Notes: a model not told the origin generated them from the letters alone. A stretch of DNA of 37,539 nucleotides from Synergistaceae bacterium (GCA_017449415.1 JAFSJO010000112.1:1-37539), one strand, 5' to 3'; positions 25,877 to 34,473 are shown, counted from the first letter of the stretch. Made by a program: numbers and translations.

Positions 25877-26406
25877 CAGGCAACGAAATTAATTTGGCTC
25901 AGATGCTGGCGCGACGTGAGAAGAGAGCCTGCGAACAGAAAAATTTTTTGGAAAGATATAACTCGCCGCTCGTGTCGTTCACTCTCAACATTCCCGGCCC
26001 CGTGAAGACCAACGAAGCTATACGCAGGGTCTTCGAGACCGGAAAAATTTTGATCTTCGAGAGCCTCGAAGCCGTTGGCGTGGTCATCAACGACTCGAGC
26101 GAGCTTCACGAGGATACAGGCGACGAGCTTTTATTGTCTGTGTCGGGCTCAAGCCCCGAGACCCTGAAAGAGATCGCCGTCAAGATCGAAAACGAAAACA
26201 AATTCGGGCGGCTGTTCGACATCGACGTTATCGACGCTGACGGTAAGAAATTATCTCGCGGAGAGTTTCGGAAGTGTCTTATCTGTGGCAAGCAAGCTCA
26301 GGAGTGCGCACGATCCCGGGCTCATTCAGTCGAGGAGATGCAGCAGGCCGTCGAGAGATTGCTTGTTACAGCTTCCAGAACGGAAAATATATCCGCAAGT
26401 GCGTAA
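25873..26406 (+). CDS. citX: Citrate lyase holo-ACP synthase (CitX) without other cit genes
   Basis: The protein has 177 residues, starting by ATGA overlap with yvcK. CitX transfers the 2'-(5''-triphosphoribosyl)-3'-dephospho-CoA prosthetic group to the CitD acyl carrier of citrate lyase. Diagnostic blocks are MLARREKRACEQKNFL, LVSFTLNIPGPVK, FGRLFDIDVIDADGK and RKCLICGKQAQECARSRAHS. All look intact. No citC, citD, citE, citF or citG lies in the window, so it must serve a complex encoded elsewhere or have another target. Its end overlaps the convergent exported-protein gene by 41 bases. Confidence 0.9.
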   Translation: MTGNEINLAQMLARREKRACEQKNFLERYNSPLVSFTLNIPGPVKTNEAIRRVFETGKILIFESLEAVGVVINDSSELHEDTGDELLLSVSGSSPETLKEIAVKIENENKFGRLFDIDVIDADGKKLSRGEFRKCLICGKQAQECARSRAHSVEEMQQAVERLLVTASRTENISASA

Positions 26407-27394
26407 CGTCCCTCAGCGCATCGTCAACACGCCCGGAGGTCGCCGGAAGCCTCTCCCACTCGCCGCCATCACGCCGACATAATATTAAAGATTTTCGCCC
26501 GTACTGGCTCCACACGTCAGGCAGCTTGTCGCCTAGCTGAGTTCCCGGGACAAAAGAATTTTTGAACAGCGGCTCACGTCCCTCCAAGTCCGGCATGTCC
26601 GGGAGCGGTGAGACTATCAGCCACTGCGTCAGCAGCCACGCATTTATCATCTCTTTCGATATCAGGGCATGTTTCAGCGGCATGATCTGTATCCCGCCAA
26701 TGTCGCCGCGCTTTGAGGTCGATATGTCAATAACTCCCGAATGAGACGCACGAAGCCTCCCGACGCTCTGAAATTTCGTTCCCTCGAAGCGTCCGATCCC
26801 CGAGACTTTACGAACAACCCGCGCTATGACTTTCGAGCCTCCGACCCCGTGAGCTATGACGCGGCCGCCGGGTCTGTTCTCAATGTCGAGCATGAAGATT
26901 TTGGGATTTTCCGGGAGCCTCGTCCTTATGATCAAGATATCGCCGTCCTTTGGAGTGTCGGACAGCGGAGCTTCAACCCCGTCATGCTCTATCGCTACCC
27001 TCGACCCCGTGAGCGGAGCAAAGCCCCCGAATATCCCCGTCCCAGCGGGCGCGTCAATCGCGAAGAAAGCACCAGCCACCGCCGCCGGCGCAATCGTTAC
27101 AGACGGAACGAGGCTAATGATCCGGCCTCTGCCCTCCTCGACGTTCAACAGAATATGAATGGCGTTGACGGCTGTCGCGCAGACGGTTGAAGGTTCGCTC
27201 CATTTGCTCGCGGTGTAGGCGGGCCAGTTCGTCTTTGAGGGTGTCATGATGACCTTTCCAAGCGAAACTCTCTCGCCGCCGGGCAACGTCGCAGTTACCT
27301 CGGAATTTTCGGCGCACGGTACTCGAAGCTCAATGAAGTCCTCGGCGCACGCGCATGACGCGAACATCAACAGAAAGATTAAAATTTTCTTCAT
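26366..27394 (-). CDS. Exported protein of unknown function
   Basis: The protein has 342 residues, starting by ATGA overlap with coaD. The signal peptide is LIFLLMFASCACAEDF: signal peptidase I could cut after ACA, or the FASC could be a poor lipobox. The mature part is rich in beta-strand-like segments, with many Gly and Val residues (GRIISLVPSVTIAPAAVAG, GRVIAHGVGGSKVIARVV), and has no catalytic motif I can name. It ends with YFPFWKL. It is the last gene of the long minus-strand operon and is probably envelope-located. I do not recognise the family; a Synergistota-specific one is likely. Confidence 0.75.
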   Translation of the reverse strand: MKKILIFLLMFASCACAEDFIELRVPCAENSEVTATLPGGERVSLGKVIMTPSKTNWPAYTASKWSEPSTVCATAVNAIHILLNVEEGRGRIISLVPSVTIAPAAVAGAFFAIDAPAGTGIFGGFAPLTGSRVAIEHDGVEAPLSDTPKDGDILIIRTRLPENPKIFMLDIENRPGGRVIAHGVGGSKVIARVVRKVSGIGRFEGTKFQSVGRLRASHSGVIDISTSKRGDIGGIQIMPLKHALISKEMINAWLLTQWLIVSPLPDMPDLEGREPLFKNSFVPGTQLGDKLPDVWSQYGRKSLILCRRDGGEWERLPATSGRVDDALRDVTHLRIYFPFWKL

Positions 27395-27873
27395 TGTCTG
27401 TAACGCTCCCGCAGCTTATCGAACACGACAGGCGGCACAACGTCCCGGACTGTCCCTCCGAAATGAAAGACTTCACGAACGCTTGAGCTTGAAACATACG
27501 AATACTTCGGATCCGTTACGATAAAGAAAGTTTCGATCTCGGGAGCAAGCTGCCTGTTCATCAAGGCCATTTGAAATTCGTACTCGAAATCCGACATTGC
27601 CCGAAGTCCGCGGATTATGACGCTCGCACCCTGTTGCTTGACGTAATCGACGAGGAGCCCGTTGAAGCTGTCGACTGTGATGTTGCTGACGTGGCTCAGA
27701 GACTTTCGTGCCATTTCACAGCGTTCCGAGACCGAGAAAGCCGCGCTCTTGCGTTCGTTGACGAGGACGCTGACGACAACCTCATCGAAGATCGCCGCCG
27801 CTCGTTCAGCTATATAGATGTGCCCGTTGGTTATCGGATCGAATGACCCGGGATATACAGCTCTGACTTTCAT
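27391..27873 (-). CDS. coaD: Phosphopantetheine adenylyltransferase
   Basis: The protein has 160 residues. It makes dephospho-CoA from 4'-phosphopantetheine and ATP, the penultimate step of CoA synthesis. It has the nucleotidyltransferase motif YPGSFDPITNGH at the N-terminus, VIIRGLRAMSDFEYE in the middle, and the closing SSSSVREV, which replaces the usual ISSTxVR. Length is normal. ATGA overlaps join it to MATE upstream and to the exported-protein gene downstream, so these genes are translationally chained. In many genomes coaD follows rsmD, and only the MATE gene separates them here. Confidence 0.96.
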   Translation of the reverse strand: MKVRAVYPGSFDPITNGHIYIAERAAAIFDEVVVSVLVNERKSAAFSVSERCEMARKSLSHVSNITVDSFNGLLVDYVKQQGASVIIRGLRAMSDFEYEFQMALMNRQLAPEIETFFIVTDPKYSYVSSSSVREVFHFGGTVRDVVPPVVFDKLRERYRQ

Positions 27874-29213
27874 TGAGATTTCTTCCTCATCACAAAAATT
27901 TTTGGCTCATAAACGATCTTGCCATACATCAACACCGTCTGAAGCAGCGACAGAAGCTCCGCCATCGGCAACGCCCACACGAGGCCGTAAAGTCCCATGA
28001 AGTGATTCATGATGAAGAGCAGCGGCACGTAAAGCACGCACTGACGGCAGAAGCTCAACACGAACGAAGCCTTCGCCGCCCCCATAGCCTGCAATGCGTT
28101 CACGAAGATGAAGAAGATCGTGAAGAAGACGCTGCTTGTGAGCTTCATTCTCAGGAAGTCAACGGCGTAAGCGAAAGCCTCCGGGTTAATCAGGAACACT
28201 CGGACGATGCTATTCGTGAACAGATAGCACATCGCGACCATGAAGAGGCTCACCGACACCGCGACTTTCAAAGAATACTTCAATATGCCCCTGTACCTGT
28301 CCCAATCTTTCGCGCCGACACAGAAGCCGAGCAAAGGCTGAACGCCCTGCCCGCAGCCCATAGCTATGATCCCGGCTATGTGTTCGATCTTCATTGAGAC
28401 ACCCGCCGCCGCGACGGCCATATCTCCGTAAGCTGACATCAAGGAGTTCATTATCATCTGCGAGATGCTCATCAGACACGGATCAAGAGCCGCGGGGATC
28501 CCTATCACGAACACGCCCAAAGCTATCCCGCCTTGAAGTCTGAATTTCTTTATGTTGATGCTCAACGACGACTGACCGGCGAGAAAATATCCAATGTAAT
28601 ACGCCGCGCCTATCACCGTCCCCAACAACGTAGCCACCGCCGCGCCTGTTATTCCCATCTTCATGTATATAATCATTATGGGGTCGAGGATTATATTCAC
28701 GACGTTGCCGATTATCTGACCGTTCATAGCGATCGAAGCTTTGTTCTGCGCCCTCATGATGCCCGAACACGCCATGCTGAAAAGCACGAACGGAGCCGAA
28801 GCCATCACGATAGAAAGATACGCGTACGTCGGCAGGAATGTATTCACGCTCGCGCCAATCGCGATTATGATCTTGCGAATGAACAACATGAATACGAACG
28901 TCATCAGCACGCCCACGGCGATACTTGCCCATATGCAGAACGAAGCTATGCTGTCGGCGCGTTCCTTGTTGCCGGCTCCGAGCGCTCGCGATATGCACGA
29001 CATGCCGCCCGCCATGAAGATTATTCCCATCGTTATCAGCATCATGAACACGGGAAAGGCTAACGACACCGCCGCAATCTGATACGGGTCATTGGTCTGA
29101 GCAATAAAAAAAGTGTCGGCCAAGTTGTAGATCAGGATCATTATCTCGACTATGATGGCCGGAATTATATTTGAAATTACCTGTCTATGTATCGATTTCG
29201 CTTCTGCGTTCAA
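27870..29213 (-). CDS. MATE-family multidrug/metabolite efflux protein
   Basis: The protein has 447 residues in twelve hydrophobic segments. The MatE repeats are clear: the first with LADTFFIAQTND and MGIIFMAGGMSCISRALGAG, the second with GCGQGVQPLLGFCVGAKDW. MATE proteins use Na+ or H+ gradients to expel drugs or metabolites. The start is TTG at 29213, 9 bases after AAGGA, and overlaps the end of rsmD by 29 bases. Substrate and ion cannot be read. Its insertion between rsmD and coaD, normally adjacent, is unusual. Confidence 0.92.
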   Translation of the reverse strand: MNAEAKSIHRQVISNIIPAIIVEIMILIYNLADTFFIAQTNDPYQIAAVSLAFPVFMMLITMGIIFMAGGMSCISRALGAGNKERADSIASFCIWASIAVGVLMTFVFMLFIRKIIIAIGASVNTFLPTYAYLSIVMASAPFVLFSMACSGIMRAQNKASIAMNGQIIGNVVNIILDPIMIIYMKMGITGAAVATLLGTVIGAAYYIGYFLAGQSSLSINIKKFRLQGGIALGVFVIGIPAALDPCLMSISQMIMNSLMSAYGDMAVAAAGVSMKIEHIAGIIAMGCGQGVQPLLGFCVGAKDWDRYRGILKYSLKVAVSVSLFMVAMCYLFTNSIVRVFLINPEAFAYAVDFLRMKLTSSVFFTIFFIFVNALQAMGAAKASFVLSFCRQCVLYVPLLFIMNHFMGLYGLVWALPMAELLSLLQTVLMYGKIVYEPKIFVMRKKSQ

Positions 29214-29700
29214 AATAATCGTCCTTTCGTCTTAGGAATGTCAAGCACGTCTCGCCGTAGTCTCTTTGCGAAACGATTTCAAAATTATTTTTGGGAGTTA
29301 AAGGCTCGCGCCGCGAGTGTTCAATGACAAAGACGCAATCATCAGGGTCAAAAATTTTTTCGAGGTTCGGGACTTCAAAAATCTCATCGCACCAGCCACA
29401 GCTATACGGAGGGTCGGCGAAGATGATGTTGAACTTCATTTCGCGCTTCACGAGCCACGAGACAGCCCGCCGAACTTCGAGCGAGAGTATCAAAGACCCG
29501 GGCGAAAAATTTTTTATGGAGTCGGCTCGCGCCTTGACACTCTCGACGAAGACACACGACCCCGCGCCCCGTTCGAGAGCTTCAAGTCCGACGCGCCCGG
29601 TCCCGGCGAAGAGATCGAGAAACCTCGCGCCGCTGATGTCCCCGAGAATGTTGAACAGAGCCGACAGCACGCGCCCCGAGGTCGGCCTTACGTCTTTCAT
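29185..29700 (-). CDS. rsmD: 16S rRNA (guanine-966-N2)-methyltransferase
   Basis: The protein has 171 residues. It methylates G966 of 16S rRNA using S-adenosylmethionine. It has RPTSGRVLSALFNIL at the start, SAM motif FLDLFAGTGRVGLEALERG, and the catalytic DPPY in IIFADPPYSCGW. The N-terminus is about 15 residues shorter than usual (the MRIIAG-type strand is missing). The ATG overlaps, by ATGA, the stop of an open frame that continues trmB past its TAG, so that frame's translation would feed rsmD. Confidence 0.94.
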   Translation of the reverse strand: MKDVRPTSGRVLSALFNILGDISGARFLDLFAGTGRVGLEALERGAGSCVFVESVKARADSIKNFSPGSLILSLEVRRAVSWLVKREMKFNIIFADPPYSCGWCDEIFEVPNLEKIFDPDDCVFVIEHSRREPLTPKNNFEIVSQRDYGETCLTFLRRKDDYFERRSEIDT

Positions 29701-29933
29701 TGTTGCGAGAGCTTCATAGCCGCGTCATTGAGAGCCGAACGCACCGCCGGAGTCAGAAACGCGCTCGAAGTTTTATCAAGCCGGATCAAAAATCCTTCAT
29801 CGCGAGGAGATATGTTGATGTAGAATTTCTGCTCAAACTCGTCGTCGCTGGTCAGAGCTTCGAGCAAAAATTTCTCGCCGTCCGTGAAATTTCTTCCAAA
29901 CCGCCAAAAAGATTTCTTCGCCTCGTCCTTGCC
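29697..29933 (-). pseudogene. 78-codon in-frame continuation of trmB behind its TAG
   Basis: Directly after the trmB TAG (29934-29936), the same frame runs 78 sense codons to TGA 29697-29699, which overlaps the rsmD ATG. It reads as good protein: KKSFWRFGRNFTDGEKFLLE, FEQKFYINISPRDEGFLIRL, SSAFLTPAVRSALNDA. No plausible start codon with a ribosome binding site lies near its head; the first in-frame ATG is at residue 73. Some TrmB proteins, such as that of Aquifex, carry a long C-terminal region. I infer the distal end of an extended TrmB, split by an amber codon through mutation or read by suppression. An independent gene with a rare start is less likely. Confidence 0.65.
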
Positions 29934-30626
29934 CTAAAGATTTTTCAAGCTCGCAACGTCATCGGGCGTTACGTTATGATTTATTTTTATGTGCATGTCC
30001 TGAGAAGTTCTCCGTGTAACTGTGAATTTTTTTGTCTTTGTGAATGTCAGCCGAAAAATATTTTTGCCCTGAGCCAGCCACTTGCGCTCGTACTTGGTCG
30101 TGATGCCGCGAGCCGGGTTGACCTCGAAGCTCTCCGCGTTCAAAGCCTCATGGAGGCCAAGAACTTTCCAGACCTCGTTGGAATAGTCTTCATCGTCCGA
30201 GACCATCTCGAAGACCCCGCCGAGCTTCAAGACAGCCGCAAGACCGTCAGCGAAGTCCCGAGCCGTAACTCGTCTGTGAGCGTTGCCATTGCCGGGCCAC
30301 GGACACGGGAATTGCATTATGATTTTCTCGAGCGTCTCGTCGGCGAACAGCTCACGAAGCATATAACGAGCGTCGGTGTTGATGATCCTCAGGTTGCTGA
30401 GACCTCCGGCGCGCCGCGCACATCGAAGGACGCATGACTGAGAGATTTCGATCCCGTACAAAAAAATTTCGGGCTTGGCCTCAGCGTATTGCACTGTAAA
30501 TTCGCCGTTGCCAAAGCCGATTTCGAGTTGCGTGTGAAGCCTGACGGGGAGAGGCTGACCGCTCTCGGGCTTTATGATGATGCCGTATTGCGGCCGAGCC
30601 TGCGTCGTGGCTGTCAGAAAGTCCAT
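29934..30626 (-). CDS. trmB: tRNA (guanine-46-N7)-methyltransferase, ended by in-frame TAG
   Basis: The protein has 230 residues to the TAG. TrmB adds the m7G46 methyl group to tRNAs. SAM motif I is QLEIGFGNGEFTVQYA, then GIEISQSCVLRC. The family block FPDPWPK appears as FPCPWPGNGNAHRR, so a conserved Asp is Cys. Its ATG overlaps the phosphohexomutase gene by 13 bases. The frame continues well beyond the stop, so the mature enzyme could be longer or the gene could be decaying. Both the changed motif and the TAG argue for looking at relatives before calling it functional. Confidence 0.88.
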   Translation of the reverse strand: MDFLTATTQARPQYGIIIKPESGQPLPVRLHTQLEIGFGNGEFTVQYAEAKPEIFLYGIEISQSCVLRCARRAGGLSNLRIINTDARYMLRELFADETLEKIIMQFPCPWPGNGNAHRRVTARDFADGLAAVLKLGGVFEMVSDDEDYSNEVWKVLGLHEALNAESFEVNPARGITTKYERKWLAQGKNIFRLTFTKTKKFTVTRRTSQDMHIKINHNVTPDDVASLKNL

Positions 30627-31996
30627 TTGAAGTCCGGCAATCCTTCCTCGGTCAGAATATTTTTAACGTCGCTCATGATCCTTTCGAGAGCCTCCTGCGT
30701 CTTGCCTTCACATCGAACGACCATGACAGGCTGAGTGTTGGAAGCTCGTATCAAGCCCCAGCCGTCCGGGTATAAGATCCTCACGCCGTCGATGACACTG
30801 CAGTTATATTTAGCCTGAACTTTCTCCTTAATCCTCTCGGCGATCTGAAACTTCACGTCATCGTCGCAGGGGATCCGGATCTCTTCGGTCGATGGATAGA
30901 TCGGCACGCCGCGCATCAGACGCGACAGAGGCTCTTTGAACTTCGACATTATCCGCAGGACTCGCCCGGCCGCGTAGAACGCGTCATCATGTCCAAAAAA
31001 TTCATCAGCGAAGAACATATGACCCGAATACTCGCCCGCGAACAAAGCTCCGATCTCGCGCATCTTGGCCTTGATGAGCGAGTGCCCGGACTTCCAATAC
31101 AAGACCTTTCCACCGAACTTCTCAGCCAACTCCGGCAGCACGAGGCTGCATTTCGGTTCGACAATCACGTCCGCGCCTTTGTGAGTTGCCAAGATCTCTT
31201 TCCAATACAATGTCATGAGCCTGTCGCCGAAGATCACTTCGCCCTCATCGTCAACGACTCCGACCCTGTCAGCGTCCCCATCGAATGCAAAGCCGACATC
31301 AGCCCTCAAAGCTCTCACTCGCTCGATTAAAGTCTGAAGATTTTCGCGCTTCTGAGGGTCAGGGTGATGGTTTGGGAAATGTCCGTCTGGCTCGTCGAAC
31401 AGCGACACACATTCACAGCCCAGAGCCTCGAAATATTTTCGAGCCGTAACGCCCGCCGCGCCGTTGCCGGAGTCGCAGACTATCTTAAATTTTTTCGAGA
31501 ATGGAAGCGTGAACTTCGACACGAGCATCTTTATATAGTCGCCGTTAATGTCGACGTGGGTCAGCTTGCCCGAGCCTCTCTCAAAATTTCCCGACTCGGC
31601 GATGAGCCTGATATTCTGAACATCGTCGCCCCACAGCGTGCCATGGCCGTAACATAACTTCATTCCGTTCATCTCGGGGGGATTGTGCGAGCCTGTAACC
31701 ATGATCCCGCCGCTGAGATTGAATTTTATCAAGCTCCAATAGAGCATCGGAGTTGTAACGAGTCCAACGTCGATAACGTCGAAGCCCGCCGACATGATAC
31801 CCGCGATCACAGCGTCTTTTATTCGCGGTGTCGAGAGCCTCGCGTCGCCTCCGACAGCCACAGCCCCCAAGACTTCAACGCGCTTCAGCCACGTCGCGTA
31901 AGCCTGCCCGATCAGCTTGACGGTCTCGTCAGTGAGTTCTTGATCGGCGTTGCCGCGTATGTCGTATTCTCTAAAAATATTTTTTGGTATTGTCAT
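30614..31996 (-). CDS. Phosphomannomutase/phosphoglucomutase (ManB/AlgC-type)
   Basis: The protein has 460 residues. It is an alpha-D-phosphohexomutase that interconverts hexose 1- and 6-phosphates for surface polysaccharide precursors. The active phosphoserine is Ser103 in VTGSHNP. The metal loop is DGDADRVGV, the sugar loop EYSGHMFF, and the phosphate-binding site RASNTQPVMVVRCEG at the C-terminus. GEYSG-type sugar loops occur in enzymes with dual mannose/glucose activity. It starts 1 base after the binding-protein stop and leads into trmB. All motifs are intact and length is normal. Confidence 0.94.
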   Translation of the reverse strand: MTIPKNIFREYDIRGNADQELTDETVKLIGQAYATWLKRVEVLGAVAVGGDARLSTPRIKDAVIAGIMSAGFDVIDVGLVTTPMLYWSLIKFNLSGGIMVTGSHNPPEMNGMKLCYGHGTLWGDDVQNIRLIAESGNFERGSGKLTHVDINGDYIKMLVSKFTLPFSKKFKIVCDSGNGAAGVTARKYFEALGCECVSLFDEPDGHFPNHHPDPQKRENLQTLIERVRALRADVGFAFDGDADRVGVVDDEGEVIFGDRLMTLYWKEILATHKGADVIVEPKCSLVLPELAEKFGGKVLYWKSGHSLIKAKMREIGALFAGEYSGHMFFADEFFGHDDAFYAAGRVLRIMSKFKEPLSRLMRGVPIYPSTEEIRIPCDDDVKFQIAERIKEKVQAKYNCSVIDGVRILYPDGWGLIRASNTQPVMVVRCEGKTQEALERIMSDVKNILTEEGLPDFKWTF

Positions 31997-31997
31997 T

Positions 31998-32837
31998 TTA
32001 CTTCTTTCCGATCAAGAAGACTTGATTCCAACCATAATAAGGCTTGGAGTAGATTACTCCCTCCGTGATGTCTGACTGATGGACTTCATGGCCGTCTTTG
32101 ATTGCTCCCAAGACCTCGATCCAGAAAATCGCGTCAACGCGTCCCGACTTCAGAGCTGACATTCTCGCGCCCGTCTCGATATTCACGAGGTTAATATTAA
32201 CGTGAAGCCGTCGGCCTATCTCAGCGAGCAGAGCAGTGTTGAACCCGGCGGGTGTCCCGTCTGCGGCAATGTAGTCGATCGGCGGCAGGTCTCCTGTAAC
32301 AGCTACGTTGATCGTCTCAGCGTCGTCGAATTTGTCGAATGTTATGACTGGCGGCTCTTTGTACGTGAGCGTAATGTAATCTCTGACGAGCAGAGCCAGC
32401 GCGCCGTTGTTCATTTCCGCGAGAGCTTCGTTGAAGCGTCTTTGAAGGTCAGCTTTCTCTTCCATGAAGCCGAATGAGAGCGCAATAGGCGTCGTCCCGA
32501 TCATGACGCCTCTCAGAACATACTCGGGGTTATTCCTGAGCATGTACTCGCCGGAGAACGCGGGAGCTAATATCACGTCGACCTCGCCTCTGTTGAGAGC
32601 CAACTGCATCGCCATGAATGAATCATAGAAACGGACGCGGAGATCAGAAGCCTTCACGCCGTCAGAAAACACTTCAGCCGTTATGAGAGCATTATGAATA
32701 TCTTCATTCGAGAACGCAACTTGATATTCTTCCTCCGAGGAGTTCGCTTTGCTCAAAATCCCTGCCATGGTCTCGGAATAAGCACAGCACGCAAGAGTTA
32801 AAACCAACATCAAAGCCAACGCGCAGATTTTTTTCAT
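31998..32837 (-). CDS. Periplasmic binding-type protein with lobes in reversed order
   Basis: The protein has 279 residues. The signal peptide is ICALALMLVLTLACCAYS (CCA with a possible lipobox-like Cys). The first half resembles lobe II of type-2 solute-binding proteins: VRFYDSFMAMQLALNRGEVD, then ALAEMNNGALALLVRDYI, which is normally the C-terminal helix. The second half resembles lobe I: INVAVTGDLPPIDYIAADGT, PAGFNTALLAEIGRRL, MSALKSGRVDAIFW and YSKPYYGWNQVFLIGK. Family members run the other way round. The same order occurs in the fused importer at the left of the window. No permease or ATPase gene stands next to it, so it may be a sensor or an orphan receptor. Confidence 0.85.
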   Translation of the reverse strand: MKKICALALMLVLTLACCAYSETMAGILSKANSSEEEYQVAFSNEDIHNALITAEVFSDGVKASDLRVRFYDSFMAMQLALNRGEVDVILAPAFSGEYMLRNNPEYVLRGVMIGTTPIALSFGFMEEKADLQRRFNEALAEMNNGALALLVRDYITLTYKEPPVITFDKFDDAETINVAVTGDLPPIDYIAADGTPAGFNTALLAEIGRRLHVNINLVNIETGARMSALKSGRVDAIFWIEVLGAIKDGHEVHQSDITEGVIYSKPYYGWNQVFLIGKK

Positions 32838-32890
32838 GATAATGATTTCTCCTTTATTTTAGGTTGGGAGTTAGGAAGATTTGATTTCAG

Positions 32891-34255
32891 TTACAGCACG
32901 TACAGCGAGATCCCGTAGATCGCCAACACAGCCACGACACCTTGGATCAGCGTCGCCATCGTCTGAGCCTTATACGCCGTGTTCAGATCCATGTCGGAGA
33001 ACTGCGTAACGACCCAGAAGTAAGAGTCATTGGCGTGCGACACGACCATAGCTCCGCTTCCGATTGCCAACGTGGCAAGCACAGCTCCCATAGGCGCACC
33101 AAGCCCCAGCGACGCAAGCATCGGCGCAATGATCTGAGCTGTCGTTACGATCGCGACCGTCGAAGAGCCTTGCGCAGTCTTCAAAGCCGCCGCAATGATG
33201 AACGGGAGGAAAATTCCGAAATTGTACGAGGACAGAGCTTCGCCGATGTAAGTCCCGACTCCGCTCGCCGAGATGACCGCGCCAAGTCCGCCGCCGGCCG
33301 CCGTGATCATGATGATGTTGGCTCCGTCTTTCACGCCCTCGCCGATCCAGCCGTTAGTTACTTCCTCGGTGAACGGAGCTAAGAAGAAGCAAAGCACCAC
33401 GCCGATCGAAAGAGCTATGACGGGGTTGCCTAAGAAGCTCGAGACCACGAAGAGCATGGACTCCTTGCCGCCGATCTTCGCCAACGTCGTCGGGTAGCTG
33501 ATGAACGAACTGACTCCGATAAGGATCAACGGAACCAAAATCGGAGCGAACGACTTGAAAGCCGAAGGCAGCTTTCCATACTTGGCCTTCAACTCTTCGT
33601 ACGACTCGCCGCTCTCGGCGTTATCATCGAACGGGACAGGGAGCTTCGGCCCGGCGATAAGCGCGTAAACGTAACCTGCGATGACCGAGATGATCGAGAC
33701 GACCATTCCCCACATTATGACCATGCCCAAATCTGCGCCAAGCTCATTAGCTGCGGCTATGGGGCCGGGGGTCGGAGGGACGAGCGTGTGTGTCGCGTAC
33801 AGACCTGTCGACAGAGCGATTGCCATCACAGAGAGGCGAATACCACTGCGACGCGCCAAGGACTTATTCAGCGACGAAAGGATTACGAACCCTGAATCGC
33901 AGAACACCGGGATCGACACGACCCAGCCTATAAGGCTCATAGCGAGCGCAGGACGCTTCTCACCAACGACCTTCAAAACGCTGTCAGCCATCGTGAAAGC
34001 CGCGCCGGACTTTTCGAGCATTGCGCCGATGATCGTACCGAGCAAAATCACGATACCGATCCCGCGACATGTCCCGCCGAAGCCGTTTAATATCGTGTCG
34101 AGGACTTTCGCCGGAGCCATTCCGACCGCAAGCCCCATCGCAAGCGCGACAGCGAACAGAGCCACGAACGGGTGAAACTTCATCTTGGAGATCAACAGCA
34201 CCATTAATATAATGGCCACGACCAGAATTACAACCAACATTGAACCCTGAACCAT
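32891..34255 (-). CDS. GntP-family gluconate/organic-acid permease
   Basis: The protein has 454 residues, starting at ATG 34255 about 9 bases after AAGGAGAG. A dozen or so membrane segments match the Gnt family of H+ symporters: FHPFVALFAVALAMGLAVG, GFGGTCRGIGIVILLGTIIG, LVPPTPGPIAAANELGADLG and HANDSYFWVVTQFSDMD are hallmarks. Known members carry gluconate, related sugar acids, glycerate or D-serine; the substrate here is unknown. It heads the leftward gene train, 53 bases ahead of the binding protein, with its own TATAAT upstream. No gluconate kinase or dehydratase gene is near. Confidence 0.92.
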   Translation of the reverse strand: MVQGSMLVVILVVAIILMVLLISKMKFHPFVALFAVALAMGLAVGMAPAKVLDTILNGFGGTCRGIGIVILLGTIIGAMLEKSGAAFTMADSVLKVVGEKRPALAMSLIGWVVSIPVFCDSGFVILSSLNKSLARRSGIRLSVMAIALSTGLYATHTLVPPTPGPIAAANELGADLGMVIMWGMVVSIISVIAGYVYALIAGPKLPVPFDDNAESGESYEELKAKYGKLPSAFKSFAPILVPLILIGVSSFISYPTTLAKIGGKESMLFVVSSFLGNPVIALSIGVVLCFFLAPFTEEVTNGWIGEGVKDGANIIMITAAGGGLGAVISASGVGTYIGEALSSYNFGIFLPFIIAAALKTAQGSSTVAIVTTAQIIAPMLASLGLGAPMGAVLATLAIGSGAMVVSHANDSYFWVVTQFSDMDLNTAYKAQTMATLIQGVVAVLAIYGISLYVL

Positions 34256-34306
34256 AAAGATATTCTCTCCTTATCTTTATTGAATTTTTAACACTGAACT
34301 TGTAAA

Positions 34307-34312
34307 ATTATA
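34307..34312 (-). promoter_or_regulatory. -10-like TATAAT of the permease operon
   Basis: TGTATAAT on the minus strand lies 51 bases before the permease start. It mirrors a TGTATAAT on the plus strand at 34339-34346, giving a compact divergent promoter region. Confidence 0.45.
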
Positions 34313-34317
34313 CATGA

Positions 34318-34346
34318 TTAGACTTTTTGCGGGGTGAGTGTATAAT
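34318..34346 (+). promoter_or_regulatory. Putative promoter of the sugar acetyltransferase gene
   Basis: TTAGAC at 34318-34323 and TATAAT at 34341-34346 are 17 bases apart. The leader to the ATG at 34474 is about 120 bases and contains a dispersed repeat. Confidence 0.45.
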
Positions 34347-34392
34347 ATGTTTGACGAGCAGGTCAGACCTCACGAGCGAGACTCGACTTTGT

Positions 34393-34420
34393 CAACTACA
34401 TTTGCAACTACAAAAATCCC
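34393..34420 (+). repeat. 28-bp dispersed repeat, copy B
   Basis: This is identical to copy A at 9417-9444 on the opposite strand. Here it sits in the 5' leader of the acetyltransferase gene, preceded by TCAGACCTCACGAGC, a word related to TCAGACCTCGTGAGC beside copy A. Confidence 0.75.
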
Positions 34421-34473
34421 AAAATTTTTCAAGCAATGCAACCTATCATAAAATTTTTCTGGAGGATAATCCA

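Noticed and set aside
28533-29063. Long plus-strand open frame opposite the MATE gene
   Set aside because: It is a His/Arg-rich shadow translation of a clear membrane transporter; composition is typical of antisense frames.
29697-30626. General recoding of TAG in this genome
   Set aside because: TAG ends several other genes in the window at normal family lengths, so only this one codon is in question.
34327-34473. N-terminal extension of the acetyltransferase
   Set aside because: The family starts at the ATG at 34474 with a good ribosome binding site; the extension overlaps the promoter and repeat.
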